Positions 1 through 8,277 of a stretch of 43,078 bases of DNA are shown piece after piece. The position numbers and the translations under genes were made by a program. This DNA comes from Ruminococcus sp. Lineage in GTDB: Bacteria; Bacillota; Clostridia; Oscillospirales; Ruminococcaceae. The DNA lies in NCBI GenBank assembly GCA_029062165.1, contig JAIDQQ010000052.1, forward strand, positions 24,434 to 67,511. Reading direction: 5' to 3'. The notes under the pieces were generated by a model. It was not told the origin of the DNA and searched no databases. It saw only the letters and a list, made by a program, of their open reading frames with translations. The stretch's first letter is position 1; every line of letters starts with the position of its first letter.

Positions 1-230
1 TCTGATACAACAACTACAACTACTGAAACTGTAGATACCGACGACTCAAACACAAGTACACAGACAACAGATACAACTGGTACAGATGATTCCGATACAA
101 CAACTACAACTACTGAAACTGTAGATACTGACGACACAAACACAAGTACGGAAACAACAGATACAACCGGTACAGGCGATTCTGATACAACGACAACAAC
201 TACAGAAACATCTGGTTCTGATACAGACAC
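1..230 (+). repeat. 90-bp tandem repeats coding a 30-residue Thr/Asp linker
   Basis: Two near-identical 90-base units (1-90 and 91-180) and a partial third encode SDTTTTTTETVDTDD followed by NTSTxTTDTTGT. They form the linker in front of the X-module. Copy number could vary by slippage, and the array continues past the window edge. Confidence 0.85.
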
Positions 231-963
231 AACGACAACTACTACATCTTATACAGGAGTTCTCGCCGGTGAAGTAAGCAGACTTTTCGCTACTGTAACT
301 GCCGGAGAAGAAGGCGAATATGGTTTCTATTACAGCTATGAAACTGAATTCCATAAGGAACAGGTTAAAGAAGTTGCAATAAATGTAATCTACAAAGACG
401 GTACAGAACAAGTTCTTCCGATTGCTTATGAATTTGCTTCCACACCGGCTGAAACATTTGTAAAATATGATGTTGACTTCAAGTACAATGCAACACTTGT
501 TTATTCAGGTGACGACATTAAAGACGTAACAGGTAAGGTAGTACTTGCACATGGTCAGGTACTCAAGACTATCGACGACGAAGATGCAGGCGTTGTAGCT
601 TATATCGGCTACAGAGGCGACGTAAGTCTTGACTATTTAGTAGACGCTGTTGACGCTACACAGACACAGGCATATTATGCTGAACTTTCAACAGGTAAAA
701 AACCTGGCGAAGTAGTTCTTTCAGACTCAAAACTCGTTGAATCATCCTCTTCAATATATGATGATTTTGCTGCATTCCTCGGAGACGTAAATATGACAAA
801 TCAGAAAGAGGAAATTGTTCACTGGCGTACAGGTAAGAAAGGCAGAGCTCTTGACGCCGTAGATGGTACAGGTATTCTTACAGCTTACGCAGAACTTTCA
901 TTAAAAGACACACCTTACACATTAGGCGACAAGGAACTCTGGGATGCCGTACTTGCTCAATAA
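1..963 (+). CDS. C-terminal part of a cellulosomal protein with X-module and dockerin (CttA/ScaB-like), 5' truncated
   Basis: The reading frame is open from base 1 to TAA at 961-963 (320 residues seen); the start lies outside the window. About 80 residues of Asp/Thr-rich linker come first. An X-module-like region follows (about 82-200), then a dockerin with two calcium-loop repeats, GYRGDVSLDYLVDAVDATQ and a second one starting GDVNM. An insert of about 15 residues separates GDVNM from its partner ALDAVDGTGILTAYAELS. A dockerin with inserted loops buttressed by an X-module is the XDoc type known from R. flavefaciens CttA and ScaB, which dock onto the ScaE cohesin. A ScaE-like gene follows 84 bases later, matching the known cttA-scaE order. 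CttA carries cellulose-binding modules, but those would lie upstream, so CttA versus ScaB cannot be settled here. Confidence 0.8.
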   Translation, partial: SDTTTTTTETVDTDDSNTSTQTTDTTGTDDSDTTTTTTETVDTDDTNTSTETTDTTGTGDSDTTTTTTETSGSDTDTTTTTTSYTGVLAGEVSRLFATVTAGEEGEYGFYYSYETEFHKEQVKEVAINVIYKDGTEQVLPIAYEFASTPAETFVKYDVDFKYNATLVYSGDDIKDVTGKVVLAHGQVLKTIDDEDAGVVAYIGYRGDVSLDYLVDAVDATQTQAYYAELSTGKKPGEVVLSDSKLVESSSSIYDDFAAFLGDVNMTNQKEEIVHWRTGKKGRALDAVDGTGILTAYAELSLKDTPYTLGDKELWDAVLAQ

Positions 964-978
964 TTAAAATGTTATGAA

Positions 979-1002
979 ATCTGCCGTCGGGTGGCGGCAG
1001 AT
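979..1002 (+). other. Intercistronic hairpin between the XDoc gene and scaE
   Basis: ATCTGCCG (979-986) pairs perfectly with CGGCAGAT (995-1002) around an 8-base loop. No T-run follows, so it does not look like a complete intrinsic terminator. It could be a processing or stability element between two co-transcribed genes. Confidence 0.5.
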
Positions 1003-1047
1003 GATTATAAATCCAATTATATTATAATTGAAAGGAAATAAATTGAA

Positions 1048-2193
1048 ATGAAAACTAATGCTATAAAGAAGGCAATTACTGCACTTGCAGTTTCTGCTGT
1101 TGCAGTTTCCGCTACTGCTGTTTCAGCTTTTGCTACTCCTAATAATGGTTTTACTGATGCCGAAATCGCAGCATCTGAATACAAGCCCACACTCACAGTT
1201 GATACAGTAACTCTCTCACTCGAAGAAGCAAAGACACTCGCAGAAGCTGGCACACCTGTCGAAATTAATATTACTGTTGGTGGTAATGTTGACAATAAAT
1301 ACTGCTCAACAGGTCTTCACGTAAACTATCCGGCAATTGCAGGTGGCAAAACTCTCACTATTCCTCCTGACCGTTCAGGCAAGCCGGACCTCAAAAAAGT
1401 TGATGAAGCCGGTGAATCACTCAGTATGGTTAAGAAGTATAACGGTTCCAACGGCGTATTTGTTACAACTTCCGGTGACGGCGATTTCGGTTATACCGGT
1501 GTTCTTTATACGATAAAGTTCAATCTTCCGGCTGCCGCAGCTCTTGAGGGTGGCGAGTTCTTCCCGATTAATATTGACTACCAGTCAACAGAAGATGCTG
1601 AAGACCTTTTCACAAACAAGAGCAACAACGAAGTTGGTCAGCTCATGCAGGGTTATCTGTTCACACAGGGTATAACACAGGGTGGTATTCAGATTGAAGC
1701 CGGTGCAGACACTACTACATCTACAACTACATCTACAACAACAACGTCTACTACAACAACGTCTACTACAACTACATCTACAACAACCACATCTACAACC
1801 ACAACAACATCTACTACTACAACTTCTACAACAACAACATCTACAACAACAACATCCACTACAACAACTTCTGAGCCTACAACTACATCTACAACAACAA
1901 CTACAACTACTACAACAACTTCTGAGCCGACAACAACTACAACTATTACAAGCGGTACTATAGATAATGCTACAGCTTCCGCTACTGCAACAACTACAAC
2001 AGCTTCTGTTGCTCCTGCTTCTGGTACACAGTCTTCAACAGCTTCCGAAAGCTCTTCAAGAACTACAACTACAAAGACAACTGCTGGTGGTAAGGAATCA
2101 CCGAAGACAGGTGTTGCTGGCGTAGGCGTAGCTGCTGCTGGTCTTGCCGTTGCAATCGGTACAGCATTCGTTCTCAGAAAGAAGAATGACTAA
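1048..2193 (+). CDS. scaE: Cell-wall-anchored single-cohesin scaffoldin, ScaE-like
   Basis: This 381-residue protein has a signal peptide (about 1-29, ending VSAFA). A cohesin-like beta domain follows at about 40-215, with PVEINITVGG, STGLHVNY and YTGVLYTIKFNLP as typical cohesin strand motifs. A long Thr/Ser linker (about 222-345) leads to a sorting signal: SPKTG at 351-355, a hydrophobic helix and an RKK tail. SPKTG is a variant of LPXTG. In R. flavefaciens, ScaE is a short sortase-attached protein with one cohesin that captures XDoc proteins and so fixes the cellulosome to the cell wall; size, layout and the XDoc neighbour agree. The start is chosen for AAAGGA at 1031-1036. No separate promoter is evident, so co-transcription with the gene upstream is likely. 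Confidence 0.82.
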   Translation: MKTNAIKKAITALAVSAVAVSATAVSAFATPNNGFTDAEIAASEYKPTLTVDTVTLSLEEAKTLAEAGTPVEINITVGGNVDNKYCSTGLHVNYPAIAGGKTLTIPPDRSGKPDLKKVDEAGESLSMVKKYNGSNGVFVTTSGDGDFGYTGVLYTIKFNLPAAAALEGGEFFPINIDYQSTEDAEDLFTNKSNNEVGQLMQGYLFTQGITQGGIQIEAGADTTTSTTTSTTTTSTTTTSTTTTSTTTTSTTTTTSTTTTSTTTTSTTTTSTTTTSEPTTTSTTTTTTTTTTSEPTTTTTITSGTIDNATASATATTTTASVAPASGTQSSTASESSSRTTTTKTTAGGKESPKTGVAGVGVAAAGLAVAIGTAFVLRKKND

Positions 2194-2247
2194 TCATAAC
2201 GGTTGATTGAAACTGTTAAATAAAAAATGTCCATACGATAAAAGAAA

Positions 2248-2273
2248 GGCTCTCCTTCGGGAGAGTCTTTTTT
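2248..2273. terminator. Bidirectional terminator between scaE and ttcA
   Basis: An 8-bp stem (2248-2255 with 2260-2267) closed by a TTCG tetraloop is flanked by an A-rich left side and a T-run on the right. It can end both convergent transcripts. Confidence 0.85.
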
Positions 2274-2988
2274 ATTCAGGTACGCCCCAGCCGTCGATAC
2301 CGGCACGGCACATAGCCCCGAAAATCCGGTCTTTGAATCCGTGTTCCTGACGTTCCATACCGGCTATGAAGTCTTTTGTTTTCTGACGGTTTGTGTGACC
2401 GTCCGCCCGACAGCGTGATTTTACAATTTTTAAGTTTCGTGACGCTTTTTTAACATCACGTTCCGGAGCAAGCACCAGCGGACGTATTATATTTATGTCT
2501 CTGTTTTCAAGGTATGTCGACGGCGAAAAACAACCTATTCTTCCCTCCGTGAACAGATTCATTATAAAAGTTTCAACGACATCATCAAAATTGTGTCCGA
2601 GTGCAATTTTATTACAGCCGAGTTCCTCCGCCGAATTGTATAAAGCACCTCTCCGCATTCTTGCACACAAACTGCACGGATTTGATTCTTTCCGGACATC
2701 AAAGACAATTTCACCAATTTGTGTCGGTATAACGTGGTATTCAATGCCGAATTCCGAACACATTTCCGATACCGGTGAATAGTCACCGGCGATACCGTCG
2801 AAATATGGGTCAATGGTCACGGCGATTACATGATAATCAATACCGATAAAATTTCTGAGCAAAACAAGACCTTTCAGCATAACAAGACTGTCTTTTCCGC
2901 CGGAAACAGCTATACAAATTTTGTCACCGTCGCTTATGAGCCGGTAATTCTGAACAGCTTTCCGCATATAACTTAAAATTTTCTGCAT
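2272..2988 (-). CDS. ttcA: TtcA-like tRNA thiolation protein (PP-loop ATPase)
   Basis: At 238 residues this is an N-type ATP pyrophosphatase. The PP-loop SGGKDS sits near residue 29, a CSLC pair near 107, and GHNFDDVVETF is the family's conserved helix. TtcA enzymes bind an iron-sulfur cluster through Cys residues and thiolate cytidine 32 of tRNA; the CxxC and PP-loop fit that family. Related TtcA-like proteins in anaerobes may act on other substrates, so the exact target is inferred. GGGAGG lies just before the ATG, and the gene is divergent from galE. Confidence 0.82.
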   Translation of the reverse strand: MQKILSYMRKAVQNYRLISDGDKICIAVSGGKDSLVMLKGLVLLRNFIGIDYHVIAVTIDPYFDGIAGDYSPVSEMCSEFGIEYHVIPTQIGEIVFDVRKESNPCSLCARMRRGALYNSAEELGCNKIALGHNFDDVVETFIMNLFTEGRIGCFSPSTYLENRDINIIRPLVLAPERDVKKASRNLKIVKSRCRADGHTNRQKTKDFIAGMERQEHGFKDRIFGAMCRAGIDGWGVPE

Positions 2989-3028
2989 AATGCCTCCCGT
3001 ATGTGAATTTTTTGTATTCCGTGTGTTA

Positions 3029-3057
3029 ATTATAACATATTTTAAAGAAATTTACAA
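3029..3057 (-). promoter_or_regulatory. Promoter of ttcA
   Basis: On the minus strand, TTGTAA and TATAAT are separated by 17 bases. It is back-to-back with the galE promoter. Confidence 0.6.
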
Positions 3058-3064
3058 TTATATC

Positions 3065-3093
3065 TTGCAAAAAACGTGAAAATATAATATAAT
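3065..3093 (+). promoter_or_regulatory. Promoter of the galE cluster
   Basis: TTGCAA, 17 bases, TATAAT. An overlapping TATAAT five bases earlier has worse spacing. Confidence 0.6.
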
Positions 3094-3130
3094 AAGAAGT
3101 ATAGAAAATTTTTTCAGGAGGTATTTTGTG

Positions 3131-4144
3131 ATGAGCAAAATTCTTGTAACAGGTGGTACCGGTTTTATCGGCAGTCATACCTGTGTGGAACTTCTTTCCA
3201 ACGGCTACGAGATTGTAATTGTGGACAACCTTAGCAACTCCAAGGAAGCAGCCGTTGGCAGAATCGAAAAAATAACCGGAAAAAAAGTCACATTCTATAA
3301 TGTCGACGTATGCGACTATGATGCACTTTCCGGAGTTTTCAGGGAAAACGACATAGAAGCGGTTGTACATTTTGCCGGTCTGAAAGCTGTCGGCGAATCC
3401 GTCCGCAAACCGCTTGAATATTACACTAACAACATCTATGGTACTCTTATTCTTCTTAAGGTCATGCGTGAAAACGGTTGTAATAAGATTGTTTTTTCGT
3501 CGTCGGCGACTGTTTACGGCATGAACAACATAGCACCGTACACTGAAGATATGCCGACATCTGCCACTAATCCGTATGGATATACAAAAGTAATGATTGA
3601 ACAGATTTTAAAGGATATATGCGTTGCCGACAGCGATTTCAGTGTGGTTGCTTTGCGTTATTTCAATCCGATAGGCGCACACAAAAGCGGACTTCTCGGC
3701 GAAGACCCTAACGGCATACCGAATAATCTCGTACCTTATATTGCACAGGTTGCATCGGGAAAACTCGAACAGTTAAGCGTTTTCGGTGACGATTACGACA
3801 CCCCCGACGGTACAGGCGTAAGGGATTATATACACGTCATGGACTTGGCAGAAGGTCATGTATGTGCTATCGACTATGCCATGAAAAACAAGGGTTTTGA
3901 ACCGGTTAATCTCGGTACGGGTAAAGGGTCAAGCGTACTGGAAGTTGTTTCGGCATATGAAAAGGCTTGTGGAAAACCTATCCCGAAAAAAATTACTGAA
4001 AGACGTGCCGGAGATATTGCCACCTGTTACGCCGACGCTACAAAAGCTAAGGAAGTTTTCGGCTGGGAAGCTAAATCAGATATTTTACAGATGTGCGTTG
4101 ACAGCTGGAATTTCACAAAGCTGAATCCGGACGGCATTCAGTAA
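3131..4144 (+). CDS. galE: UDP-glucose 4-epimerase
   Basis: This 337-residue extended short-chain dehydrogenase interconverts UDP-glucose and UDP-galactose for galactose use and surface polysaccharide supply. The NAD-binding motif TGGTGFIGSH is at the N-terminus, followed by SSSATVYG and the YGYTK catalytic Tyr/Lys pair, then LRYFNPIGAH typical of GalE. Length is normal for the family. ATG at 3131 is preferred because AGGAGGT (3116-3122) lies 8 bases upstream; a GTG at 3128 adds one residue. It opens a tightly spaced plus-strand cluster running to 8207. Confidence 0.93.
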   Translation: MSKILVTGGTGFIGSHTCVELLSNGYEIVIVDNLSNSKEAAVGRIEKITGKKVTFYNVDVCDYDALSGVFRENDIEAVVHFAGLKAVGESVRKPLEYYTNNIYGTLILLKVMRENGCNKIVFSSSATVYGMNNIAPYTEDMPTSATNPYGYTKVMIEQILKDICVADSDFSVVALRYFNPIGAHKSGLLGEDPNGIPNNLVPYIAQVASGKLEQLSVFGDDYDTPDGTGVRDYIHVMDLAEGHVCAIDYAMKNKGFEPVNLGTGKGSSVLEVVSAYEKACGKPIPKKITERRAGDIATCYADATKAKEVFGWEAKSDILQMCVDSWNFTKLNPDGIQ

Positions 4145-4175
4145 AGACAGATAGAAAAAGAAAGGACTGATAACA

Positions 4176-4586
4176 ATGTCACCGGAGATAAGAAATATTC
4201 TTATTATGTTCGGTGCAGTTGCCGTGTCTTTGATTTTCGTAATAGTTACTTTCGGAGGCAGACACCCTCTTGAACGGTTTATATGGCTTTTTTTCGAGGA
4301 AGTACCCGACGAAGTACCCGAAAAACAACCGGAATCATTTGTCGAAATGGTAACGCTTATAAGCAAGAGTGATGACCGCCTCCGGATAATCGAAAGCAAC
4401 GGCAATGTCAGATTTATTGACGAATACTATGAACTCACTTTCATGACCCGTAAGGGAAAAACTTTAAAGATAGAATGTTCCCTTAATGCTTACGAACAAA
4501 TACCGTTCGATGAGCAGGGTTCGCTTACATACAGAAAGAATAAACTTGTGAGATTCAAGTATCTCGAGGGCATTATTTACGACTAA
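4176..4586 (+). CDS. Small membrane-anchored protein, DUF2500-like
   Basis: A 136-residue protein of unknown function. One membrane helix lies at about 7-25 (NILIMFGAVAVSLIFVIVTF). An acidic linker follows, then a small beta-rich soluble domain containing RFIDEYYELTFMTRKGKTL. Its pattern (a strand pair giving YxLTFxTRxGKxL, then a Y or G turn and SLTYRKNKLVRF) resembles DUF2500 proteins, judged by eye only. It lies 31 bases after galE and 11 before ung, so it is probably co-transcribed with both. Confidence 0.65.
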   Translation: MSPEIRNILIMFGAVAVSLIFVIVTFGGRHPLERFIWLFFEEVPDEVPEKQPESFVEMVTLISKSDDRLRIIESNGNVRFIDEYYELTFMTRKGKTLKIECSLNAYEQIPFDEQGSLTYRKNKLVRFKYLEGIIYD

Positions 4587-4597
4587 AGGAGGAATAT

Positions 4598-5269
4598 ATG
4601 GTTAATTTCGGTAACGACTGGGACGAACTTCTTAAAAATGAGTTTGAAGAGGAATATTATGTAAGTCTCCGTCAGAAACTTGCAGACGAATACAAAACAC
4701 AACGGATTTTTCCGGATATGTACGATATTTACAACGCTATGAAACTTACGTCTTATGATGACGTAAAATGCGTTATTTTAGGTCAAGACCCATATCACGG
4801 CGAGGGTCAGGCACACGGACTTAGTTTTTCAGTGAAAAAAGGTATAACGCCACCGCCATCCCTTGTTAATATTTTCAAGGAAATAAAAGATGACGTAAAT
4901 ATTGACAATCTCGGCAAACACGGTGACCTCACGCAATGGGCGGAACATGGTGTACTGTTGCTTAATACCGTGCTTACAGTCCGTGCGAATAAGGCGAGAA
5001 GTCACCACGGCATAGGCTGGGAAAAATTCACAACCAATGTTATAAAGCTTCTTAACGAACGTGAAAAACCTATGGTTTTCATGTTGTGGGGCAATGATGC
5101 CAAATCAAAGGAACAGTTTATAACAAATCCGGCACATCTCGTACTTAAGTCGGCACATCCGAGTCCGCTTTCAGCACGTAACGGATTTTTTGGTTGCAGA
5201 CATTTTTCAAAGGCTAACGAATTTTTACGTGCTGTCGGTCAGGGTGAAATCGACTGGAACATAGATTGA
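4598..5269 (+). CDS. ung: Uracil-DNA glycosylase (family 1)
   Basis: At 223 residues, this enzyme removes uracil from DNA as the first step of base excision repair. The water-activating motif GQDPYH is present with the catalytic Asp at position 64, the same number as in E. coli Ung. The later motif HPSPLS carries the catalytic His, and GHGV-like residues (AEHGVLLLNTVLTV) bind uracil. AAAGGAGG lies directly before the ATG. It sits in the middle of the galE-metF cluster. Confidence 0.95.
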   Translation: MVNFGNDWDELLKNEFEEEYYVSLRQKLADEYKTQRIFPDMYDIYNAMKLTSYDDVKCVILGQDPYHGEGQAHGLSFSVKKGITPPPSLVNIFKEIKDDVNIDNLGKHGDLTQWAEHGVLLLNTVLTVRANKARSHHGIGWEKFTTNVIKLLNEREKPMVFMLWGNDAKSKEQFITNPAHLVLKSAHPSPLSARNGFFGCRHFSKANEFLRAVGQGEIDWNID

Positions 5270-5279
5270 GAGGCATAAA

Positions 5280-6140
5280 ATGAAGATAAAAGATTTATTT
5301 GAACAGAAAACAGTTTTTTCCTTTGAAGTTTTCCCGCCGAAAAAAACAAGTTCCGTCGACGTTATTTATAAGACACTCGACGAACTGAAAGACCTTAAAC
5401 CCGATTTTATAAGCGTTACTTTCGGAGCAGGTGGAAGCAGTAATAATCAGTTTGCGTGCGATGTTGCTTCAAAAATAAAGGAAAACGGCATAACACCTAT
5501 GATACATCTTCCGAGCATAAACTATACGAAAGAAGAAATTTCCGCCACACTTGAGGAAATAAAAAGAAGAGGTATCGAAAATATCCTTGCTTTACGTGGT
5601 GACAAAAACCCCGATATCGAACCGAAAAATGATTTTCCGCACGCCAGTGACCTCATAACTTACATAAAGGCACACGGTGATTTTGATATAGCCGGTGCGT
5701 GCTATCCGGAGTGCCACCCCGACGCCGATACTATAATTGACGATATAATGAATCTGAAAAAGAAAGTTGACGCCGGTGCGACACATCTTATAAGCCAGTT
5801 GTTTTTCGATAACAATTTCTTTTATGAGTTCCGTGAAAAAACAAAACTTGCCGGAATAGATGTCCCGATTGAAGCCGGAATAATGCCGGTAGTGAATAAG
5901 AATCAGATTGAAAGAATGGTCACAACGTGTGGTGCAAGTCTTCCGAGGAAATTTGTAAGAATCATGCAGAAATACGAAAATAATCCTGAAGCCCTCCGTG
6001 ATGCCGGTATCGCCTATGCGATAAACCAGATTGTAGACTTAATCGCAAGTGGTGTCGACGGAATACATCTCTATACAATGAATAATCCGTATGTGGCACG
6101 CAAAATAAGCGAAGCTGTTTCCGGAATAATGAACGCATGA
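5280..6140 (+). CDS. metF: Methylenetetrahydrofolate reductase
   Basis: This 286-residue TIM-barrel flavoprotein reduces 5,10-methylene-THF to 5-methyl-THF, the methyl donor for methionine synthesis. Family signatures are FSFEVFPPKK near the N-terminus, SVTFGAGGS, LALRGD near residue 105, and the C-terminal GVDGIHLYTMN. Its last four bases overlap the start of the next gene (ATGA), which encodes a methionine synthase activation domain, so the two are likely translationally coupled in methyl-folate and cobalamin-dependent methionine synthesis. Confidence 0.95.
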   Translation: MKIKDLFEQKTVFSFEVFPPKKTSSVDVIYKTLDELKDLKPDFISVTFGAGGSSNNQFACDVASKIKENGITPMIHLPSINYTKEEISATLEEIKRRGIENILALRGDKNPDIEPKNDFPHASDLITYIKAHGDFDIAGACYPECHPDADTIIDDIMNLKKKVDAGATHLISQLFFDNNFFYEFREKTKLAGIDVPIEAGIMPVVNKNQIERMVTTCGASLPRKFVRIMQKYENNPEALRDAGIAYAINQIVDLIASGVDGIHLYTMNNPYVARKISEAVSGIMNA

Positions 6141-6814
6141 TAAAACTTGAAACTATTTCAAAGACGGAATCCGCACGATATATGGGTGTAAAAGGTGTAC
6201 CGTCCGGACAGGTGAAAGAAATTCTTGACCGTCTTGAACCTGTTGTGCGTGAACGTGTCAGACCGGCATATGTTTACCGGAAGACTTCCGTAAGATTCAC
6301 GGAGGACGGCTTGTTTCTTGATGGCATAAACAGGGAACTTTCTGGAAACGATATAAAAAAACATCTTACGGGGTGTACGTCAGCTGTGGTAATGGCTGTC
6401 ACGCTGTCGGGGGAGGCAGATAAATTTATCCGGCAGACCGCTGTTACAGATATTGCGGATTCTCTTGCGGTGGATTGCCTGTGCAGTTCAGCTGTGGAGC
6501 AGGCATGCGATATAGCCGAAAAGGAAATTTTTTCCGTCGTGGAAGCACCATACAGAACGTGGCGTTTCAGTGCCGGTTACGGAGATTTTCCGCTTGACAT
6601 TCAGAAAGATTTGTTATATTTCCTTAATGCCAACCGGCGTATCGGTCTGACGGTCACAGAAAACAGTCTGCTTATACCGTCAAAATCAGTGACAGCAATA
6701 ATCGGTATATCGGAAAAACCGGTCAGTCATGGGAAAAAAGGTTGCGAATCGTGCAGTATGAAAGGCAACTGTGCATTTTCGGCAATCGGGAAAACGTGTT
6801 CGGAGGGAAAATAA
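6137..6814 (+). CDS. Methionine synthase activation-domain protein (stand-alone)
   Basis: A 225-residue protein that matches the reactivation domain of cobalamin-dependent MetH. RFSAGYGDFPLDIQ (about 148-161) and LIPSKSVTAIIGIS (about 188-201) are the family signatures for S-adenosylmethionine binding and cap contact. A Cys-rich tail follows (GCESCSMKGNC). In many anaerobic Firmicutes this domain is a separate gene beside metF, working with a MetH that lacks it; the overlap with metF supports that. No metH is in this window. Confidence 0.85.
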   Translation: MIKLETISKTESARYMGVKGVPSGQVKEILDRLEPVVRERVRPAYVYRKTSVRFTEDGLFLDGINRELSGNDIKKHLTGCTSAVVMAVTLSGEADKFIRQTAVTDIADSLAVDCLCSSAVEQACDIAEKEIFSVVEAPYRTWRFSAGYGDFPLDIQKDLLYFLNANRRIGLTVTENSLLIPSKSVTAIIGISEKPVSHGKKGCESCSMKGNCAFSAIGKTCSEGK

Positions 6815-6815
6815 T

Positions 6816-8207
6816 TTGATTGAATTTAAAAAATTAGTATCTTTACTGACAGTTTTTTCAATGCCGGTTATGTTTACTGCTTGCGGTGAAAAAAATGTGG
6901 ATTCAGGTATAAAGAAAGAGTATACGGCATTACAGCAGGCAATAGCCGAAAATGCCGGAAAATCGGAACTTCTCACCGGAGAACTTGAAAATAAAACTAT
7001 AAAATGGCTGTCGCCGTGGGATATAAATTCCGCTGACAACGACGGCAAAAGTACACCGGCATTTCTGGTAGCGTTTGAGGAGCGATACGGCGGTAAGATT
7101 GAGTGGTACCAGTGTACCCACGAAGAACGTTATGAACAGCTTGCAAAGTCGATAAACGGCAATGAGGGGATAGACTTCTTTTATGCCGGTGATTTGGACG
7201 CATTCCCGAAAGGTGCGGTACGTTCAATGTTCGTACCGGCGGACGATTATATAAATCTTGATTCGCCTTTATGGGACGATGTACGGAAATTAAATGATAC
7301 TTTCGTATGGGACGGAAAACATTATATAATTTCAACACGCATAGCCGGTGACAACTGTGGTGTGATTTATAACCGGAAAACTATACGTGAAGCCGGTCTG
7401 AATGACCCTGCGGAACTCTATGAAAACGGTGAATGGAACTGGAATACTTTTGAAGATATGCTGAAAAAATTCACTGACCCTGAAAATCAGCGGTACGGTA
7501 TTGACGGCTGGTGGTTTGAGTTCGGACTTACTGCAACTTCCGGTATAGCACCGGTAAGCATGGAAAACGGAAGACTTGTAAATAATTTGTCAGAAACGGC
7601 TATGGAACGTGTACAGAACTGGATATATGAACTTTATCAGAATGACTATATAGCAATCGGGTCAAAGGATTACGGCTGGAATGCCAGACCCTCGAATATC
7701 GGAGAGGGAAAGACTTTGTTTTATCCGTGCGGACTGTATCAGTTTTATAAGAAGTCGTCAGAATGGAAAAATACTTTCGGTGAAGATGTTTTTTTCGTAC
7801 CTATGCCGAAAGACCCCGAATCCGAAGAATATTATATACCTGTCGGTATGGAAGCGTATGCATTTGTGAAAGGTGGTCATAATCCGGAGGGCGTCGGGAA
7901 ATTTCTTGAATGCAAGCGTTTTATAATGAATGATGCCGAAAGTCTCGCCATAGCTGACCGGCAGATGAAAGAGGATTACGGCTGGACAGATGAAATGTTT
8001 GCCATGAAAGAAAGTATGCAGAAACTGGCAGAAAAAAATCCGGTTATAGATATTTCAAGAGGCGTTTCGGAAGATTGCGGAGAACTTCTTGATAATAGTT
8101 TGAGACTTACCGCACGTGGTACACCGTGGAGTGAAACCTATGATTCAGTCAATGCGGTTGTTGATAAGTATATAGACGAAGTAAATAAAAACGTCAGTCC
8201 GGAATGA
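6816..8207 (+). CDS. Extracellular solute-binding lipoprotein (ABC transporter type)
   Basis: A 463-residue protein with a lipoprotein signal (MIEFKKLVSLLTVFSMPVMF then TAC, Cys 23). The body resembles family 1 sugar-type solute-binding proteins: WLSPWDINSADN, a GKHYIIST strand, GVIYNRKTIREAGLNDPAE and GEWNWNTFEDMLKKFTDP are characteristic. TTG at 6816 is chosen because GGAGGG (6802-6807) is 8 bases upstream and it gives a clean signal peptide. It follows the activation gene by one base. No permease or ATPase genes are adjacent, so its transporter, if any, must be elsewhere; the ligand is unknown. Confidence 0.82.
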   Translation: MIEFKKLVSLLTVFSMPVMFTACGEKNVDSGIKKEYTALQQAIAENAGKSELLTGELENKTIKWLSPWDINSADNDGKSTPAFLVAFEERYGGKIEWYQCTHEERYEQLAKSINGNEGIDFFYAGDLDAFPKGAVRSMFVPADDYINLDSPLWDDVRKLNDTFVWDGKHYIISTRIAGDNCGVIYNRKTIREAGLNDPAELYENGEWNWNTFEDMLKKFTDPENQRYGIDGWWFEFGLTATSGIAPVSMENGRLVNNLSETAMERVQNWIYELYQNDYIAIGSKDYGWNARPSNIGEGKTLFYPCGLYQFYKKSSEWKNTFGEDVFFVPMPKDPESEEYYIPVGMEAYAFVKGGHNPEGVGKFLECKRFIMNDAESLAIADRQMKEDYGWTDEMFAMKESMQKLAEKNPVIDISRGVSEDCGELLDNSLRLTARGTPWSETYDSVNAVVDKYIDEVNKNVSPE

Positions 8208-8213
8208 TATTAC

Positions 8214-8242
8214 TTGCAAAAATGTTTTAAAAGTTATATAAT
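8214..8242 (+). promoter_or_regulatory. Promoter of the epimerase-like gene
   Basis: TTGCAA, 17 bases, TATAAT, placed about 35 bases before the GTG start. Confidence 0.6.
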
Positions 8243-8277
8243 ATATAGATATGTTAATCTGAAGGGAGTTATGAACT

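Noticed and set aside
1..230. Tandem repeats that might suggest a CRISPR array
   Set aside because: The units are contiguous 90-base coding repeats in frame with the XDoc protein, without unique spacers.
1682..1963. Long open frame coding Leu/Gln/His repeats over the scaE linker
   Set aside because: It is the shifted frame of the Thr-rich linker of scaE; ACA/ACT repeats give such frames without a gene.
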